56,638 nt of DNA from assembly GCA_964415245.1 (NCBI GenBank), contig CAYQAJ010000002.1, forward strand, positions 1 through 56,638, in the 5' to 3' direction. The position numbers and the translations under genes are program-made. Below are positions 34,579 to 44,049 of the stretch, piece after piece. Source of the stretch: CAYQAJ01 sp964415245. GTDB lineage: Bacteria; Planctomycetota; Planctomycetia; Pirellulales; Pirellulaceae. Numbering within the stretch: the stretch's first letter is position 1; each line of letters starts with the position of its first letter. Under the pieces are notes generated by a model, which was not told where the DNA came from, searched no databases, and saw nothing but the letters and a program-made list of their open reading frames with translations.

Positions 34579-35946
34579 GTGACTCATTTGATTCGATGTG
34601 GCGGCGTGTTGCTGGCCGCCGTTCTTGTTGCCGGCCTTCTGGGCAGCCGCGAAGGCAACGTGTGCCGGGCCGCCGAACCGGTCGATGGCGCACTGGCCAA
34701 GTACGTGGCGAAGGAGGACGCCAGCTACGGCTGGGTCGTGAAGCAGCGCGGCGAATGGGAGAAAACTTCATTCGTCGAGCTGATCCTTACGTCGCAGACC
34801 TGGCGCGACATCGTGTGGAAGCACCAATTGTTCGTCATCCGTCCCTCCACCGCGGGTGACGACACCACGCACGCTCTGCTCTTCATCACGGGGGGCAATT
34901 GGAAAGACGAACTGGAAAACGGGGTGACGAAGAATCTGCCCCGCGACGCCGCCCTGTTCGCGGCCATCGCCGAGCAGATCAAGACCCCCGTGGCCGTGCT
35001 GCTGCAAGTGCCCGAGCAGCCCATCTTCGACGGCAAGGTCGAGGACCAGATCATCGCCATGACGTTCGACGAGTACCTCAAATCGGGCGACGCGGATTGG
35101 CCTCTTCTGTTCCCCATGGTCAAGAGCGCCGTGCGGGCCATGGACGCCGTGCAGGAGGCGTCGGAGAAAGAGTGGGGGCTGAAGCTGAAAACGTTCACTG
35201 TCACCGGCGCGTCGAAGCGCGGCTGGACCACCTGGCTTACCGGCGCCGTCGACCGCCGGTCCACCGCCATCGCGCCCATGGTCATCGACGTATTGAACAT
35301 GGGCCCGCAGATGAAGCACCAGCGGGAAGCCTTCGGCGACTACTCCCACAAGATCGACGAATACACGCGTCTGCACATCCAGGAGCGGATGGAGACCGAC
35401 GCCGGCGCGCAGTTGCGCCGCATGGTCGATCCGTTCGCCTATCGGGACCAGCTCACGCAGCCCAAGCTCATCATGCTGGGCACCAACGACGAATACTGGC
35501 CGCTGGATGCGCTCAACCTGTACTGGTCCGAGCTCCAGGGGCCCAAGTACGTGCTTTACATCCCCAATAACGGCCATGGGCTCAAGGACTACGGCCGCAT
35601 CGTGGGGAGCCTGTGCGCCTTCCACCGGCAGGCTTGCAGTGACTTCACGCTCCCCAAGCTGGATTGGAAGTTTGAGAACAGCGGCGGGACAGTTAAGCTG
35701 CGTGTGACCAGCGACGTGCGGCCCAGCCAGGTCGACACCTGGTTTGCCGCCTCCGACTCGCGCGACTTCCGCAAGAGCCAGTGGCGCTCACGCCCCGCCA
35801 CCTCAGAAGGGAATGGCTACCTGTGCGAGTTGGAGATACCCGAGTCGGGCTACGCGGCCATGTACGGCGAAGTCGTGTTCGCCGACGGCGAGCTGCCGTA
35901 CTTTCTATCGACCAACGTGCAAATCGTGCAGGGCGGCGGGAAGTGA
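34579..35946 (+). CDS. PhoPQ-activated pathogenicity-related (PqaA-like) hydrolase
   Basis: 455 residues from the GTG at 34579, preceded by AAGGGGGGG. Signal peptide (GVLLAAVLVAGLLGSREGNV), then the PhoPQ-related alpha/beta-hydrolase domain: 'FTVTGASKRGWTTWLTGAVD' with the nucleophile-elbow serine in G-A-S-K-R-G, 'IAPMVIDVLNM', the acid-containing 'GTNDEYWPLDALNLYW' and the histidine in 'IPNNGHGLKDY'. A C-terminal beta-rich domain follows. The family is exported; the substrate is not established. Confidence 0.92.
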   Translation: MTHLIRCGGVLLAAVLVAGLLGSREGNVCRAAEPVDGALAKYVAKEDASYGWVVKQRGEWEKTSFVELILTSQTWRDIVWKHQLFVIRPSTAGDDTTHALLFITGGNWKDELENGVTKNLPRDAALFAAIAEQIKTPVAVLLQVPEQPIFDGKVEDQIIAMTFDEYLKSGDADWPLLFPMVKSAVRAMDAVQEASEKEWGLKLKTFTVTGASKRGWTTWLTGAVDRRSTAIAPMVIDVLNMGPQMKHQREAFGDYSHKIDEYTRLHIQERMETDAGAQLRRMVDPFAYRDQLTQPKLIMLGTNDEYWPLDALNLYWSELQGPKYVLYIPNNGHGLKDYGRIVGSLCAFHRQACSDFTLPKLDWKFENSGGTVKLRVTSDVRPSQVDTWFAASDSRDFRKSQWRSRPATSEGNGYLCELEIPESGYAAMYGEVVFADGELPYFLSTNVQIVQGGGK

Positions 35947-36075
35947 GGGCCCGCGCAAACAGCACCGGTACCGCGTATTCGCTCCGCGCTTAACCAGCTG
36001 TGGGAAGAGTCGAACGACCTCTCGTGCGATCGCCAAGCCCGAATTTGATGGTCAATTTCTGTGGGCTGGAAGGGG

Positions 36076-37179
36076 TCAGTCGCCGAACATCTCGGTGAAG
36101 TAGCCGCCGGTGCGGCCCATGCCCACACGGTCGTGAGATGCGAGCATGTTCTTGTGGTGGCCGGGGCTGTGGAACCACATCAGGTTCGCCGCGCGGCCGT
36201 CGCTGGTCCCGGCGGCGATATTCTCTGCCGAGGCCGACGTGCCCATGCGCGCGGCGCGTTCCCCGAAAGTCTTCTTGCCCACCAATGGCGATTCATGGGA
36301 GAAGAACTTGTAGGTGAGCATGTCGTTGGAGTGGTCGCGGGCAGCCGCGCAGAGGCGGAGGTCAATGAGCACGGGGCTGAGGCCCAGGAGGTTTCGCATC
36401 AGGTTCAGGGCCAGGATCGCCCGACCCTCCTCGGGATCGAGCCTGGAGGCCAGCCGGGCGTTGGTAGCCAGAACCTCGCGGGTCTTGGGGGCCATGGGCG
36501 CGGCCAGCTCGGCACTCATCGTCTCTTCGCCCTGAAGGTACTGTTCGAAGCTCGGCTTGTCCTTGGGCTTGTTGCCGTCGTCTGGGAGCTGCTCCCAGAG
36601 AAACACAGCGCACCGCTCCCACAAGGCGCCCAGCTCATGGAGCCGGTCGCGGTCCGCGCGGAGCGACTCCGACTGCTTGATGACTTGTTCGCGGTTGACG
36701 ACGAAGATCTCTTCGAGCCGCCTGATGGCCGGGTCGCCCTCGCGCTCGATCAACTCGTGGGAGAAGTCCTCCCGCTTCTCGAGCCCCAGGACCTTCTGAC
36801 GCAGGGTCTGGACCTCCTGCAGATCGGCGTTATTGATTTGGCCCCCGGCCACGGCCGCCGCCTGCTTGAAGAACTGCGCCCCGTAGCGCTGGAGCTGAGG
36901 ATAGAGCTCGCTGCCGATGGCGTCGAACATCGGACCCGCGGCGAGCGGGCCGTACTCGATTGCCTTTTGCACCGCCGCCTGGCGCTGGTCCGGATCTCGC
37001 TTGGAGGTGCGGAACTGGCTGACGATCTTGTTGATCTCCCGCTTCTGCTCGGCAGTGAGCCGAGTCGCCTCGGCAGGCGGTTTGGCGGGGTTTTGCTCCT
37101 GGGCCAGGTCCTGGGCCGCCACAGGCGACACGGCCAGAATCGCCGGCAGAAGCGAAAGTAGTATTGCGCGGTGGAGCAT
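36076..37179 (-). CDS. Secreted CAP-domain (SCP/PR1) protein
   Basis: 367 residues from the ATG at 37179, which gives a signal peptide (LLSLLPAILAVSPVAA). A long helical N-terminal part precedes a CAP domain at about 240-365: 'LNLMRNLLGLSPVLIDLRLC', 'FFSHESPLVGKKTFGERAAR', 'AENIAAGTSDGRAANLMWFH', 'SPGHHKNMLASHDRVGMGRT'. The CAP-type residues (His in FFSHE, Glu in AENIA, His in PGHHKN) are present. Extracellular, possibly lipid-binding. It converges with the PqaA-like gene. Confidence 0.9.
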   Translation of the reverse strand: MLHRAILLSLLPAILAVSPVAAQDLAQEQNPAKPPAEATRLTAEQKREINKIVSQFRTSKRDPDQRQAAVQKAIEYGPLAAGPMFDAIGSELYPQLQRYGAQFFKQAAAVAGGQINNADLQEVQTLRQKVLGLEKREDFSHELIEREGDPAIRRLEEIFVVNREQVIKQSESLRADRDRLHELGALWERCAVFLWEQLPDDGNKPKDKPSFEQYLQGEETMSAELAAPMAPKTREVLATNARLASRLDPEEGRAILALNLMRNLLGLSPVLIDLRLCAAARDHSNDMLTYKFFSHESPLVGKKTFGERAARMGTSASAENIAAGTSDGRAANLMWFHSPGHHKNMLASHDRVGMGRTGGYFTEMFGD

Positions 37180-37320
37180 AGGTGTTCCGTGGATCGCTCT
37201 GTAGGACCTCAAATATCTTGGGCAAGTGGAACCGGCGAATCAATAGTGCTGTCCCAGAGCCAAACAGGAGACATTCGGTCAGCCGTTTCGGCGGGGTCGC
37301 AGACCCGAACCGAATGAACC

Positions 37321-37339
37321 CCTCACGCGGAGCGTGAGG
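37321..37339. repeat. Short perfect palindrome (8-bp stem)
   Basis: CCTCACGC / GCGTGAGG with a 3-nt loop (GGA), inside the 366-nt stretch between the CAP gene and the DUF1501 gene. The rest of that stretch (37180-37443) shows no gene. Confidence 0.6.
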
Positions 37340-37443
37340 TCTACGGTGGGGGCACAAGAAGGTGCCGGGAAGCGCTTCGCGACTGCGAACGGGTCGCTGG
37401 TGTGCAATCACCCCGCCGGCCGTTGCGGCGCTATGCCGTACTC

Positions 37444-37536
37444 TCAATAATTCAGCGTGGGCGGGCGGTAGTGGCCCGGGTTGATCGAGCGGAACCACTC
37501 GATCGTCGGCACCACGTCGTCGCGATAGTGCGGAAC
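37444..37536 (-). pseudogene. Orphan 3' end of a UDP-xylose synthase-like gene
   Basis: On the minus strand this reads '...VVPTIEWFRSINPGHYRPPT...NY' and stop, matching the C-terminus of the intact UDP-glucuronate decarboxylase at 43000-43974 ('LVPTIEWFRSIDLGHYRPPT...NY'). DNA identity is high over about 70 nt, with around ten mismatches including silent-type ones. Homology stops close to the DUF1501 stop codon at 37546; nothing of the enzyme upstream remains. Confidence 0.85.
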
Positions 37537-37545
37537 CCCGACTTG

Positions 37546-38817
37546 TTACGCGAGCAGGTCCTTGATGGGCTTTCCACCGCCGGCGATTTTCATGGGCCGA
37601 CCGTTGGGGCTGGTGAAATTCGTTTCCAGCGAGATGCCCAGCGCGCGCAGGACCGTGGCCATCAATTCCTCGGCGGCGTAGGTCTGGCTTGTCGCCTCGA
37701 TCCCGTCGGCGCTGGTGCTGCCGACGGTGATCCCGCTCTTGAGTCCGGCGCCGCCTAACAGCACACTCCAGCAGCGGGCCCAGTGGTCGCGACCCGTGCT
37801 GCCGTTGATGGTGGGCGTGCGACCGAACTCGCCCATGCAAAGGATCGCAACCTGTTTCTGCATGCCGCGATCCACCAGGTCCGCCACCAGGGCGCTCAGC
37901 GCCTCGTCGAGCTCTGGCAGTAGGCGGGTCTCCATCGTCTCGAAGTTTTTGCTGTGGGTGTCCCACCCGCCGGTGTCGACTTCGACAAACGGTACACCCG
38001 CCTCGACCAATCTTCGCGCCAGCAGGCATCCGCGTCCCACGCGGGAATCGCCGTACCGCTCGCGCATCGCGGCCGGCTCTTGCTCCACCTTGAAAGCGTC
38101 CATCTGCTTGCTGCTGAGCAAGCCATGGGTCTTCTCGAGGATGCGGGCGTGTTCCTGGGATGCCAGCGACTGCGATTCTTCGATAAACCCGCGTTCGAGC
38201 ATCGACAGCAATCTCATGCGATCGTGGACGCGGATCGCCTCGACGGCCATATCCATGTTCGCAATTTTGCCTTGATCGTTGACCACAAACGGTGCATACG
38301 ACATGCCGAGGAAGCCCGACCCAATGCTGCTGCCCCCCACGGCGACGAACGGAGGAATCCCCAACGACTCCCGCGCCGGGGCCAGCTCGTGGGCGATGAC
38401 GGCGCCGTAACTGGGGTACTCGATCGACGGGTTGGGCACGTAGCCGGTGTGCAGGTAGTACCGGCCTCGCGTGTGGTCGGCTTCGCGCGTGCTCATCGAC
38501 CGCACCAGCGACAGATGCTCCATCTGCTGGGCGATTTTCGGCAGGTGCTCGCAGATTTGCATATCGCCGGTGGTGGCAATGGGCCGAAACGGGCCGCCCG
38601 TGCGGGCACCGGGTTTCAAGTCCCACATGTCGATGGTGGCGGCGCCCCCGGCCAGCCAGATCAAAATGGTCGCCTTGCCGTCCTTGGCGAGTTGCGAGGC
38701 GTTGGCCGCCAGAGCATGGGTAAAGTACGTCGCCGGCCCGGCCATCGCCGCGACCGACGCCGCGTGCGTCAGAAAGTGACGACGCGTCATGCCGACGGGA
38801 ACTTGCAAGCGGGCCAT
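37546..38817 (-). CDS. DUF1501 family protein, Tat-exported
   Basis: 423 residues from the ATG at 38817 (GGAG 8 nt upstream). Tat signal 'MTRRHFLTHAASVAAMAG'; DUF1501 core with 'ATILIWLAGGAATIDMWDLK', 'HTRGRYYLHTGYVPN', 'FVEVDTGGWDTHSKNFETME', 'ILCMGEFGRTPTINGSTGRD'. The fold resembles alkaline-phosphatase/sulfatase-like enzymes but the activity is unknown. It is encoded 25 nt after the DUF1549/DUF1553 gene, the usual planctomycete pairing. The orphan UDP-xylose synthase tail lies directly after its stop. Confidence 0.93.
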   Translation of the reverse strand: MARLQVPVGMTRRHFLTHAASVAAMAGPATYFTHALAANASQLAKDGKATILIWLAGGAATIDMWDLKPGARTGGPFRPIATTGDMQICEHLPKIAQQMEHLSLVRSMSTREADHTRGRYYLHTGYVPNPSIEYPSYGAVIAHELAPARESLGIPPFVAVGGSSIGSGFLGMSYAPFVVNDQGKIANMDMAVEAIRVHDRMRLLSMLERGFIEESQSLASQEHARILEKTHGLLSSKQMDAFKVEQEPAAMRERYGDSRVGRGCLLARRLVEAGVPFVEVDTGGWDTHSKNFETMETRLLPELDEALSALVADLVDRGMQKQVAILCMGEFGRTPTINGSTGRDHWARCWSVLLGGAGLKSGITVGSTSADGIEATSQTYAAEELMATVLRALGISLETNFTSPNGRPMKIAGGGKPIKDLLA

Positions 38818-38842
38818 GAGCAAAGCTCCTTATGTCAAGCGG

Positions 38843-40651
38843 CTAGTGATTCAGAATGAACGCATTGGCGTTCAACAGGCTCCACCACACGTCTTGGAGA
38901 CCGTCCAACCGATCTCTGCCACGGGTTTGGAACAACTCGCGGATCGCGACCTGCTCCTCGCGGGTCGACTTGCGGGCCAAGGCCGACATGAACAGGTAGT
39001 CGATTTTCTCCTGGTCGCTGAGCCGGCCGTCCTCCGCCAGGCGGTGCAGGAAACCGCTTGGTTCCGTGCTGGTCGCCTGCCGGGTCAACTCGCCGTTGAA
39101 CATCATCAACGTCTGCGGAATCGAACCGTCGAAAGTGGTGGACTCCTTGTTCTCGGTCACGTAAAGCTGCGCCAGCACGAGGTTGGCGACCCAGGCGTCA
39201 CGATCCGCTTCGCGTTTCACGACCTCCTCGCGAGTGCGCGCCGGGCCTTCAGTGACGGCGAGCAGCGACTCGTAAAGTTCCTCGGGCTGCATTTGGCGAA
39301 CGTAGAAATAAGTGAACAGTGCGGGCGTGCCCTGCTTCGGATCGTCGGCGGGGGAAGTGGGCAGATTGTCGAGCGAGTACGGCAACGACAGCACGATCCA
39401 TGAAACCAACCGCTTCACGTTGTAGCCCGACTCCTTGAACTCGCGCGACAGATGGTCGAGCAGTTCCGGATTCGTCGGCAGATTGTGCGGCCCCATGTCG
39501 TCCAGGGGCTTGCTGAATCCGTGGCCGAGAAACCGCGCCCAGGTGGTGTTGACCATCGCATCGGGCAAATAGCCGGAGTAGACGATCAGCTTGGCCAATT
39601 CGTTCCGCCGATTGACTTCGTCCACGTAACCACTTCGGGGAATCTCCGTACGTTTGCCGTCTTTGTCCGTGAACACCGGGTAGGCGACTCGCATGATGCG
39701 ATTGGAGCCTTCGTAGAAAACCTCGGCCTCGGCGGGGTCGCCGCCTTCGTCCGCGAAATCTTGATCGGCCAGTTCGATGTAAGCCGGATCCTGACCACCT
39801 TCGAAGCGTCGCAGCGCGACAGCTTGTCGGAGGAACGCATTCAGTTCCCAGTACTGGCTCTGCTTCCAGTTGTTAAAGGGATGGTCGTGGCACTGCACGC
39901 ATTGCAGGCGAACGCCCATGAAAATCTCCGACGTGCGGGCCGTAGCCAGGGAGGCTGCGGTGATACCCGCGCCGCCCAGCTTATCGCCTAAGAAGTTCAC
40001 GGCGCCGTTGAAATCGGGATGCCCCGGACGGCTGGCACCCGTGGCGCTGATCAGCTCGTACACCATTTGATCGTAGGGCTTGTTTTGCAGGAACACTTCC
40101 CGCAGATACTGCTGCAACCCCTGCCGATTGACGAACGAGCCCGGTCGAATCCCACCGCTGCGACCGATCAAGGTGTTCATCCACAGCAAGGTGCTGTTCC
40201 GCGCGTACTCCTCGACGTAGTCTTCCGACAGCAGCCGATCGACCAGATCGGCTCTCTTGCTTTGGCTGCGGTCTTTGACAAACGCCTCCAGTTCGGCGAC
40301 CGTGGGAACGCGTCCCAACAAGTCGAGATACACGCGGCGGCACCATTTTCCATCGTCGGCCGGCTTGCCGCCTTGCACCTCGTGCGCGCTCCAGTTGCTG
40401 CGGACGAGCTCGTCGATCTTGGCGACAATCTCCTTGTCGGTCGACTGCGAATAGGTGCCGTCGCTGGGCAATCGGAACTTGTCGGCAGCTTGCGCTACGC
40501 CGTCGGTCGGAGCAGCCGAACGAGGCGGCGTGTCGGCTTGCGCCTGCAGCCGCCCAGTTTGGCACGCCAGAAGCAGTAACACCGCCAAAGAACCCATGGG
40601 GCAGAGTCGCCCGCGGAGAGTTGCTGTCCCAGGGCGAGTTGACGTGAACAT
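38843..40651 (-). CDS. DUF1549/DUF1553 protein (short form)
   Basis: 602 residues; GGAGG 6 nt before the ATG at 40651. Export segment 'MGSLAVLLLLACQTGRLQAQ', DUF1549 with 'YLDLLGRVPTVAELEAFVKD' and the haem-type 'LQCVQCHDHPFNNWKQSQYW', and DUF1553 with 'TTWARFLGHGFSKPLDDMGP' and 'LMMFNGELTRQA'. No separate N-terminal cytochrome or BIG2 domain, unlike the 1106-residue relative at 4970-8290. Probably cotranscribed with the DUF1501 gene. Confidence 0.93.
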   Translation of the reverse strand: MFTSTRPGTATLRGRLCPMGSLAVLLLLACQTGRLQAQADTPPRSAAPTDGVAQAADKFRLPSDGTYSQSTDKEIVAKIDELVRSNWSAHEVQGGKPADDGKWCRRVYLDLLGRVPTVAELEAFVKDRSQSKRADLVDRLLSEDYVEEYARNSTLLWMNTLIGRSGGIRPGSFVNRQGLQQYLREVFLQNKPYDQMVYELISATGASRPGHPDFNGAVNFLGDKLGGAGITAASLATARTSEIFMGVRLQCVQCHDHPFNNWKQSQYWELNAFLRQAVALRRFEGGQDPAYIELADQDFADEGGDPAEAEVFYEGSNRIMRVAYPVFTDKDGKRTEIPRSGYVDEVNRRNELAKLIVYSGYLPDAMVNTTWARFLGHGFSKPLDDMGPHNLPTNPELLDHLSREFKESGYNVKRLVSWIVLSLPYSLDNLPTSPADDPKQGTPALFTYFYVRQMQPEELYESLLAVTEGPARTREEVVKREADRDAWVANLVLAQLYVTENKESTTFDGSIPQTLMMFNGELTRQATSTEPSGFLHRLAEDGRLSDQEKIDYLFMSALARKSTREEQVAIRELFQTRGRDRLDGLQDVWWSLLNANAFILNH

Positions 40652-41008
40652 CGTTCGCCTCCTTCGGCCGGGCCGTCATTATGTTGTGCGCTACATGCAA
40701 GTTACAGCACGTTGTCGCGCGCGGTCAAATTAGTTCAGCCATCCAAACGCGACTCGTTGTTGCTATCGTGACACGACTGACAACTTCGGATACTGAGCGC
40801 GCTCCCTGGCGCGCGCCACATTGCAACAGCGCGCTGTTTCGACCGCGCGCTCGAATCTTTTCGTTGCACAACTCAAATGGCTCTTGGAAGACCCAAAACG
40901 GTCGCCCGCGTTATTTGTGTCCGCTCGTCCACGTGGAGTAGGATCCGGATAGGCGTCCGCGGGCCCGCCTTTGCCAGCGACTCGATCTCGTAGCGGGGAG
41001 GCAAATCC
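40652..41008. other. 357-nt divergent intergenic region
   Basis: Between two divergent operons, so it should hold promoters for both. The stretch 40796-40856 is rich in GCGCGC with several overlapping self-complementary pieces. GGGGAGG at about 40997 is the ribosome binding site of the Fe-S protein gene. No defined operator seen. Confidence 0.4.
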
Positions 41009-42088
41009 ATGTCCGCAACCAACGCGTCGATTCCAGCAAACCGTGGGCCATTGGCGCCCGCCTCGCACGCAAAGAGAGCGGCTTGGGGTGCCGGTCGCGT
41101 CGTCGTGCTGCTGGCCACCGTGGCGATTCTGTTGGGCCTGTTGCGCTGGCCGGAAACCACGCTTGCTCTGCTTTGGAATCTCCTGATTCCCATCCTGCCG
41201 GCGTCGTTTTTCATCACGCCGCAGTTCTGGCGGGGGATTTGCCCGTTGGCGACGGTCAATCAGTGGTGCGGCGGCCGGTTTCGCAATGCGCACGCGGGTG
41301 GAAAGCTGCTGTCCGCCTTCAATCTGCTGGGTATCGTTCTGTTGCTCGTGATGGTTGCCACGCGGCGACTGGTTTTCAACGAAAACGGACCCGTCCTGGC
41401 GATCACGATCCTGCTGGTGATTGCCGCGGCCGCGTTGCTCGGCGCTTTGTTCAGCGTGCGGGCGGGCTTTTGCAATGCCCTTTGCCCGATCCTGCCCGTC
41501 GAGCGGCTATACGGCCAGCACCCGCTGGTGCGCCTGGACAATCGGCGGTGCCATCCCTGCACCCATTGTGTTCCCAAAGGATGCCTCGAGGTCGATCAGC
41601 CAAAATCCATCCTGCACGCCATTCGCACTTCGGGTGGCAAGTATGCCTGGCTGGGAACGGGATACGGGATTCTCGCGGCCAGTCTGCCGGGCTTCATCGT
41701 GGGTTACTTTACCCAGGAGAACGTATCTTGGGCCGCCACAGGCGCGGCCTGGGCCGCCGTCAGCGTGTATCTCTGGATTGCCGCTTGTTCGCTGGTGAGT
41801 TGCCTGGCCGCGCTCGTCATCGTTCGCGCCCTGAGACTCAACGCCGTCGTCAGCTTGACGCTGCTGGCTGTCAGCGCGGGCGCCCTCTATTATTGGTGGG
41901 CTGCGCCCCTGATCGTTGGGGCGCTGCAACTGCCGCCGATCGCCGCCTGGCCCCTTCGCGGACTGATTTATCTGCTTTTGATCGTTTGGCTCATTCGCGC
42001 GACGGCCAACCTCCCCCATCGCGCCCTGGCCGACAACCACAACGGCCGTTCGTGCGAAGGCGCGGTACCGCCAGCGGGCGAGGTCTAA
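41009..42088 (+). CDS. Polytopic membrane protein with 4Fe-4S motifs
   Basis: 359 residues with about eight membrane helices and a strong GGGGAGG site. The central loop carries 'GFCNALCPILPVERLYG' (C155, C159) and 'RRCHPCTHCVPKGCLE' (C181, C184, C187, C192), the cysteine pattern of NapH/NosR/CcoG-type membrane ferredoxins; two more cysteines lie at about 78 and 87. It probably moves electrons across or along the membrane. No partner reductase is encoded nearby. A membrane protein with the same fold but without a redox role cannot be excluded. Confidence 0.82.
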   Translation: MSATNASIPANRGPLAPASHAKRAAWGAGRVVVLLATVAILLGLLRWPETTLALLWNLLIPILPASFFITPQFWRGICPLATVNQWCGGRFRNAHAGGKLLSAFNLLGIVLLLVMVATRRLVFNENGPVLAITILLVIAAAALLGALFSVRAGFCNALCPILPVERLYGQHPLVRLDNRRCHPCTHCVPKGCLEVDQPKSILHAIRTSGGKYAWLGTGYGILAASLPGFIVGYFTQENVSWAATGAAWAAVSVYLWIAACSLVSCLAALVIVRALRLNAVVSLTLLAVSAGALYYWWAAPLIVGALQLPPIAAWPLRGLIYLLLIVWLIRATANLPHRALADNHNGRSCEGAVPPAGEV

Positions 42089-42159
42089 CAGTCGACGAAT
42101 TCGCCTCTCACTGTCAGGTAGTCAATGCAAACCAGGCACGTTTTACAAAGGAGCAAGCG

Positions 42160-42993
42160 ATGAATCTCAAACAACTACTTACCGCCGGTCTTGCAGCGGG
42201 CGTGTTGGTCATGGGAACCGCACCTGCCCGGGGCGAAATCAGGCTGCAGTCCCCGCTGGAACAGTGGCGAGTGACCAGCAGCTACGGGGAGCGCGTTCAT
42301 CCCACCACCGGTGAGCGGCATTTCCACAACGGCCTCGATTTGGCCGCTAGCGAAGGAACGCCCGTCTACACAATCGCCGACGGCGTCGTCCACGCGGTGG
42401 GAGAAGGTGGCAACGAAGGGAAGTACATCGTGCTGTCTCACGAGGATGAATACGAAAGCCACTACTACCACCTGAGCGAGATCAACGTGGCAGAGGGTGA
42501 TAGCGTGACGCTCGGCACGGCCATCGGCAAGAGCGGCCAAACCGGACGCGTCAGCGGCCCGCATTTGCACTTCGGCCTCAAGAAGACGGGAATGTGGGTC
42601 AACCCCGAGTCGCACCTCAAGACGAACATGTCGGGACGATGGTCGCTATCGCTGCGTACGATCAAGTCCGGATCCGAGTTCCAGCTCAACGGCGACGGCC
42701 TCTTCGACGCCAGGGGCGACATGAAAAACTCGCTCATCCACATGATCATGCTCGATCCGGAGACAAAACAACCGCTTTTCGAGGCGAGCCCCAAACCCGT
42801 GGCATTCGCCGTCAAAGAGGAGACGCGCGAAAAAATCGTGATCGTCCCCGCGGACCTTGGGAAGAACGTTGAGCAGTGCGACGTCGTCATTACCCGCGAC
42901 GGTTCGATCAGAGCGACGATCACCGGCACCGACTCGGACGGGCCGTTCGAGCTCCGCCTGACGGGTTCGAAGAACGGAAACCGCGAGTATTGA
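42160..42993 (+). CDS. M23 family peptidase (secreted)
   Basis: 277 residues; AAAGGAG before the ATG at 42160. Signal peptide (LLTAGLAAGVLVMGTAPARG), LytM/M23 domain at about 30-155 with 'RHFHNGLDLAASEGTPVYTI' (H-x3-D) and 'VSGPHLHFGLKK' (HLH), the zinc ligands. The extra C-terminal 120 residues are beta-rich and unassigned. Probably cleaves peptidoglycan cross-links. Same operon direction as the Fe-S protein (71 nt). Confidence 0.93.
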   Translation: MNLKQLLTAGLAAGVLVMGTAPARGEIRLQSPLEQWRVTSSYGERVHPTTGERHFHNGLDLAASEGTPVYTIADGVVHAVGEGGNEGKYIVLSHEDEYESHYYHLSEINVAEGDSVTLGTAIGKSGQTGRVSGPHLHFGLKKTGMWVNPESHLKTNMSGRWSLSLRTIKSGSEFQLNGDGLFDARGDMKNSLIHMIMLDPETKQPLFEASPKPVAFAVKEETREKIVIVPADLGKNVEQCDVVITRDGSIRATITGTDSDGPFELRLTGSKNGNREY

Positions 42994-42999
42994 TCGGCG

Positions 43000-43974
43000 T
43001 CAATAATTCGGCGTGGGCGGGCGGTAGTGGCCCAAGTCGATCGAGCGGAACCACTCGATCGTGGGAACCAGCCCTTCGCGCAGCGGCACTTCCGGCCGCC
43101 AGCCGAGTTCTTCGCTGGCCAATGTGATATCGGGCTTGCGCCGCGTGGGGTCGTCGGCCGGCAGCGGCTGATAAACCACCTTCGATTTCGAGCCGCACAT
43201 CTCGACGATCAGCTCGGCCAGCTCCGCGATCGTCACCTCGTTGGGGTTGCCCAGGTTCACCGGCCCGATGAACCCCTCGGAGTTCTCCATCATGCGGATC
43301 ATGCCCTCGACCAGGTCGTCGCGGTAGCAGAACGACCGCGTCTGGCTGCCATCGCCGAAGATGGTGATGTCTTCGCCGGCCAATGCCTGGCGAATGAAGT
43401 TCGACACCACCCGCCCGTCGAACGGGTGCATTCGCGGTCCGTACGTGTTGAAAATCCGCACGATGCGAATGTCGACGCGGTTCATGCGGTGGTAATCCAT
43501 GAACAGCGTTTCGGCCGCGCGCTTGCCTTCGTCATAGCACGCCCGCGGTCCGATCGGGTTCACGCTGCCGCGATACGACTCGGTTTGTGGGTGCACCTCG
43601 GGGTCGCCGTACACCTCGCTGGTCGAAGCTTGCAGCACGCGAGCCGTGCACCGTTTGGCCATGCCCAGCACGTTGATCGATCCCATAACCGAGGTTTTGA
43701 TGGTCTTGATCGGGTTGAACTGATAGTGGCCGGGGGCGGCGGGACAGGCCAAGTTGTAAATCTGGTCGACTTCCAGCCACAGCGGCGTCGTGACGTCGTG
43801 ACGGATGAGCTCGAAGTTGGGCCGCGGCAGCAGATGGGCCACGTTCGACTTCTGACTGGTGAAGAAGTTGTCGAGGCAGATCACGTCGTGACCCGCGTCG
43901 ACCAGCCGTTCGCACAGATGCGAGCCGAGAAACCCGGCTCCACCCGTGACCAGGATGCGATTCAGATTCGACAC
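43000..43974 (-). CDS. UDP-glucuronate decarboxylase (UDP-xylose synthase)
   Basis: 324 residues, GTG start at 43974. Extended SDR: 'RILVTGGAGFLGSHLCERLV', 'DNFFTSQKSNVAHLL', 'CPAAPGHYQFNPIKTIKT', 'STSEVYGDPEVHPQTESY', catalytic 'ACYDEGKRAAETL' (Tyr/Lys), 'RIFNTYGPRMHPFDGRVVSN'. Converts UDP-glucuronate to UDP-xylose for exopolysaccharide synthesis. It converges with the M23 gene (6 nt between stops). A second copy of its last codons is at 37444-37536. Confidence 0.95.
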   Translation of the reverse strand: MSNLNRILVTGGAGFLGSHLCERLVDAGHDVICLDNFFTSQKSNVAHLLPRPNFELIRHDVTTPLWLEVDQIYNLACPAAPGHYQFNPIKTIKTSVMGSINVLGMAKRCTARVLQASTSEVYGDPEVHPQTESYRGSVNPIGPRACYDEGKRAAETLFMDYHRMNRVDIRIVRIFNTYGPRMHPFDGRVVSNFIRQALAGEDITIFGDGSQTRSFCYRDDLVEGMIRMMENSEGFIGPVNLGNPNEVTIAELAELIVEMCGSKSKVVYQPLPADDPTRRKPDITLASEELGWRPEVPLREGLVPTIEWFRSIDLGHYRPPTPNY

Positions 43975-44049
43975 GGCAGGCTTGCTCTTTCAGCGTGAAT
44001 CAGCATAACGCGACGCGGTGACCTCGTTCTGACGCGCCGTTGTTCCCGA

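Noticed and set aside
36830..38626. Minus-strand open frame of 598 codons spanning the orphan UDP-xylose tail and the DUF1501/CAP region
   Set aside because: It is an alternative frame through several real features; the peptide has no family pattern.
41009..42088. NosR or NapH assignment for the membrane Fe-S protein
   Set aside because: Only the cysteine pattern and topology match; no nitrous oxide or nitrate reductase genes are nearby, so a specific name is not justified.
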